9,579 bases of DNA from an uncultured Helicobacter sp. (GTDB taxonomy: Bacteria > Campylobacterota > Campylobacteria > Campylobacterales > Helicobacteraceae), in contig CAMXAV010000015.1 in the NCBI GenBank assembly GCA_947179285.1, positions 1 to 9,579 of the forward strand, written 5' to 3'. This document shows, piece after piece, positions 8,415-9,579 of the stretch. A program made the translations under genes and the position numbers. Under the pieces are notes generated by a model that ran no database searches, was not told where the DNA came from, and saw only the letters and a program-made list of their open reading frames with translations. How positions within the stretch are numbered: position 1 is the first letter of the stretch; every line of letters starts with the position of its first letter.

Positions 8415-9500
8415 CTATTTCTTATACCATTTTAGGGGGTTATTTTGCAATGGCGAGGCTCTAAACATTTCGCGCATATTCTTGACTTTACTTGTATCCC
8501 AAGAATCCAAGTTTTGGTTAAAAAACTTTGCATTCCAAAACATATAGTCCATATTCTCAACCTTGCTCACATTCCACGAATTGATATTTTGATTGAAGCT
8601 CACTGCATTCTCAAACATTTCTTCCATATTTATAACACTTGAAGTATCCCATGATTCTATTCCGCTAAAATCTTGCCTTTTGCCTGCCGTAAAGTTATCA
8701 ATGAGCAATTGTATCATGGATTTGTTTCCCCCCATGCAATAAGAAGAAAAAAGCCTACGCATATCAGTAATCTGTTTTGTGTCAATATCAGCAAGATTGA
8801 TATTCTCATTACGCACTAAAGCTAACAATTCTATCCTTGTTTTTGGTATGTAAAGGGTTCTATCATTGATTTGAATGGATTGAATGCTATCAAGTGGAGG
8901 CGTCATAAAAGCATTATAATAGCTTTGCAGGATTGAGGGTTCACATGTTTCTCTATTATAAGCAAGTTCATTTACATGACCTTTATGCGATATATCAGAC
9001 CACAGAAAACGTTCGACACCATTTGGATAGAAAAAGATTGTTTCATTAGAGCTGACAAATAGCAAAGCTTGCCCTTTTTCAAACAGAGTTACATCGGCTT
9101 CGTTTTTATAAGTAGAATCATAAGCAGATTGAAGCACAGAATCTTCAAAATTTAAAATAACATCCATTCTTAAAGATTTTTTCTCAACTTGTTCTTTAGA
9201 TATAGGATTGTTCTCTTTGTCATAATATATAGAACGCGTTTTGCCATTTTTAGAATGATGTTCGATTCGAAAAGAGCAACCACCAGACCTAAACGCAAAG
9301 CATTGTTTTTGTAGCGCATTTTTTGAGTCATATAACCTTGTAACCCCATAGAGCAATCCATATTCATAAGGCACAATCAATCTACCCTTTTTGGTGAGAA
9401 TCTCCATTTCGCCATGCAGCTTACCATTTTCATAGTTTGCTTCAAATGCTTCCCAATCTTTTTCATTGGGTGAGGGTGTGTAGATAATATTTGAAATCAA
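8415..9500 (-). CDS. MORN-like / BspA-type (DUF285) repeat protein, 5' end uncertain
   Basis: From TTG 9500 the frame gives 361 residues. The N-terminal third has MORN/YwqK-like text (ANYENGKLHGEMEI at 21-34, VPYEYGLLYGVTRLY at 43-57). Residues 277-347 contain the DUF285/BspA-like unit, seen as SWDTSSVINMEEMF, SWNVSKVENMDYMF and SWDTSKVKNMREMF, each separated by FNQN-type text, plus a divergent copy ITDMRRLF at 244-251. Such units form leucine-rich-repeat-like solenoids found in surface or host-interacting proteins. TTG 9500 has no Shine-Dalgarno site. The same frame continues upstream through a TAA (9522-9524) into further coding-like sequence, so this is probably the C-terminal part of a longer gene with a nonsense mutation. 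No membrane segment is visible. Confidence 0.75.
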   Translation of the reverse strand: MISNIIYTPSPNEKDWEAFEANYENGKLHGEMEILTKKGRLIVPYEYGLLYGVTRLYDSKNALQKQCFAFRSGGCSFRIEHHSKNGKTRSIYYDKENNPISKEQVEKKSLRMDVILNFEDSVLQSAYDSTYKNEADVTLFEKGQALLFVSSNETIFFYPNGVERFLWSDISHKGHVNELAYNRETCEPSILQSYYNAFMTPPLDSIQSIQINDRTLYIPKTRIELLALVRNENINLADIDTKQITDMRRLFSSYCMGGNKSMIQLLIDNFTAGKRQDFSGIESWDTSSVINMEEMFENAVSFNQNINSWNVSKVENMDYMFWNAKFFNQNLDSWDTSKVKNMREMFRASPLQNNPLKWYKK

Positions 9501-9521
9501 GCCATAATTATAGAAACGTTG

Positions 9522-9579
9522 TTATTGAAAGCCATTATAAGCAAGTATAACTTTGCTATCTTTGATTTTTCCGCATTCA
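9522..9579 (-). pseudogene. In-frame stop and upstream continuation of the BspA-type gene
   Basis: Read from the window edge on the minus strand, the same frame gives ECGKIKDSKVILAYNGFQ. A TAA (9522-9524) follows, then QRFYNYG leading into the 8415-9500 frame. Protein-like text on both sides of the stop in one frame suggests a single gene interrupted by a point mutation (for example CAA to TAA). The true start is outside the window. Confidence 0.4.

Overview
The window looks like an accessory region of an epsilonproteobacterium, most likely an enterohepatic Helicobacter. This is inferred from the AT-rich flanks, dense gene packing, a poly-G frameshift tract and the flavour of the proteins. 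No marker gene fixes the species. Apart from the first gene, every supported gene lies on the minus strand.

Layout, left to right. (1) 1-862, plus strand: the 3' end of a larger gene encoding an FtsK/SpoIIIE (HerA-FtsK) ATPase domain. (2) 984-1650, minus: a two-gene unit with overlapping ends, an EVE-domain protein followed by a small four-cysteine zinc-ribbon protein, with its own extended -10 promoter. (3) 1741-5599, minus: a visibly GC-richer five-gene operon. It reads MerR-type regulator, carboxymuconolactone decarboxylase-like protein, NAD(P)-binding Rossmann protein, aldo/keto reductase 1 (frameshifted at a G7 tract) and aldo/keto reductase 2. Its promoter has a TTGACA/TATAAT pair with a 19-bp spacer that contains a 13-bp palindrome, the classic architecture of a MerR-activated promoter. 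(4) About 5692-5898, plus: an open stretch resembling the tail of a broken gene. (5) 5941-9579, minus: AT-rich genes for two small membrane proteins with weak MORN-like text, an ankyrin-repeat membrane protein, and a MORN-like/BspA-type (DUF285) repeat protein whose reading frame is interrupted by a TAA near the window edge.

The operon resembles in content the AdhR/NmlR-type carbonyl-stress modules (MerR regulator plus carboxymuconolactone decarboxylase-like protein plus NAD(P)H oxidoreductases). I infer a role in handling reactive aldehydes or electrophiles.

The most unusual signal is in three of its enzymes (CMD-like, Rossmann, AKR2). Each carries an N-terminal export-signal-like leader fused in frame to a complete cytosolic-type enzyme core. 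In all three the junction is a perfect AAAGGAG Shine-Dalgarno site, translated as Asn-Lys-Gly, exactly 5 nt before an internal ATG. This suggests two translation starts per gene, giving exported and cytosolic forms.
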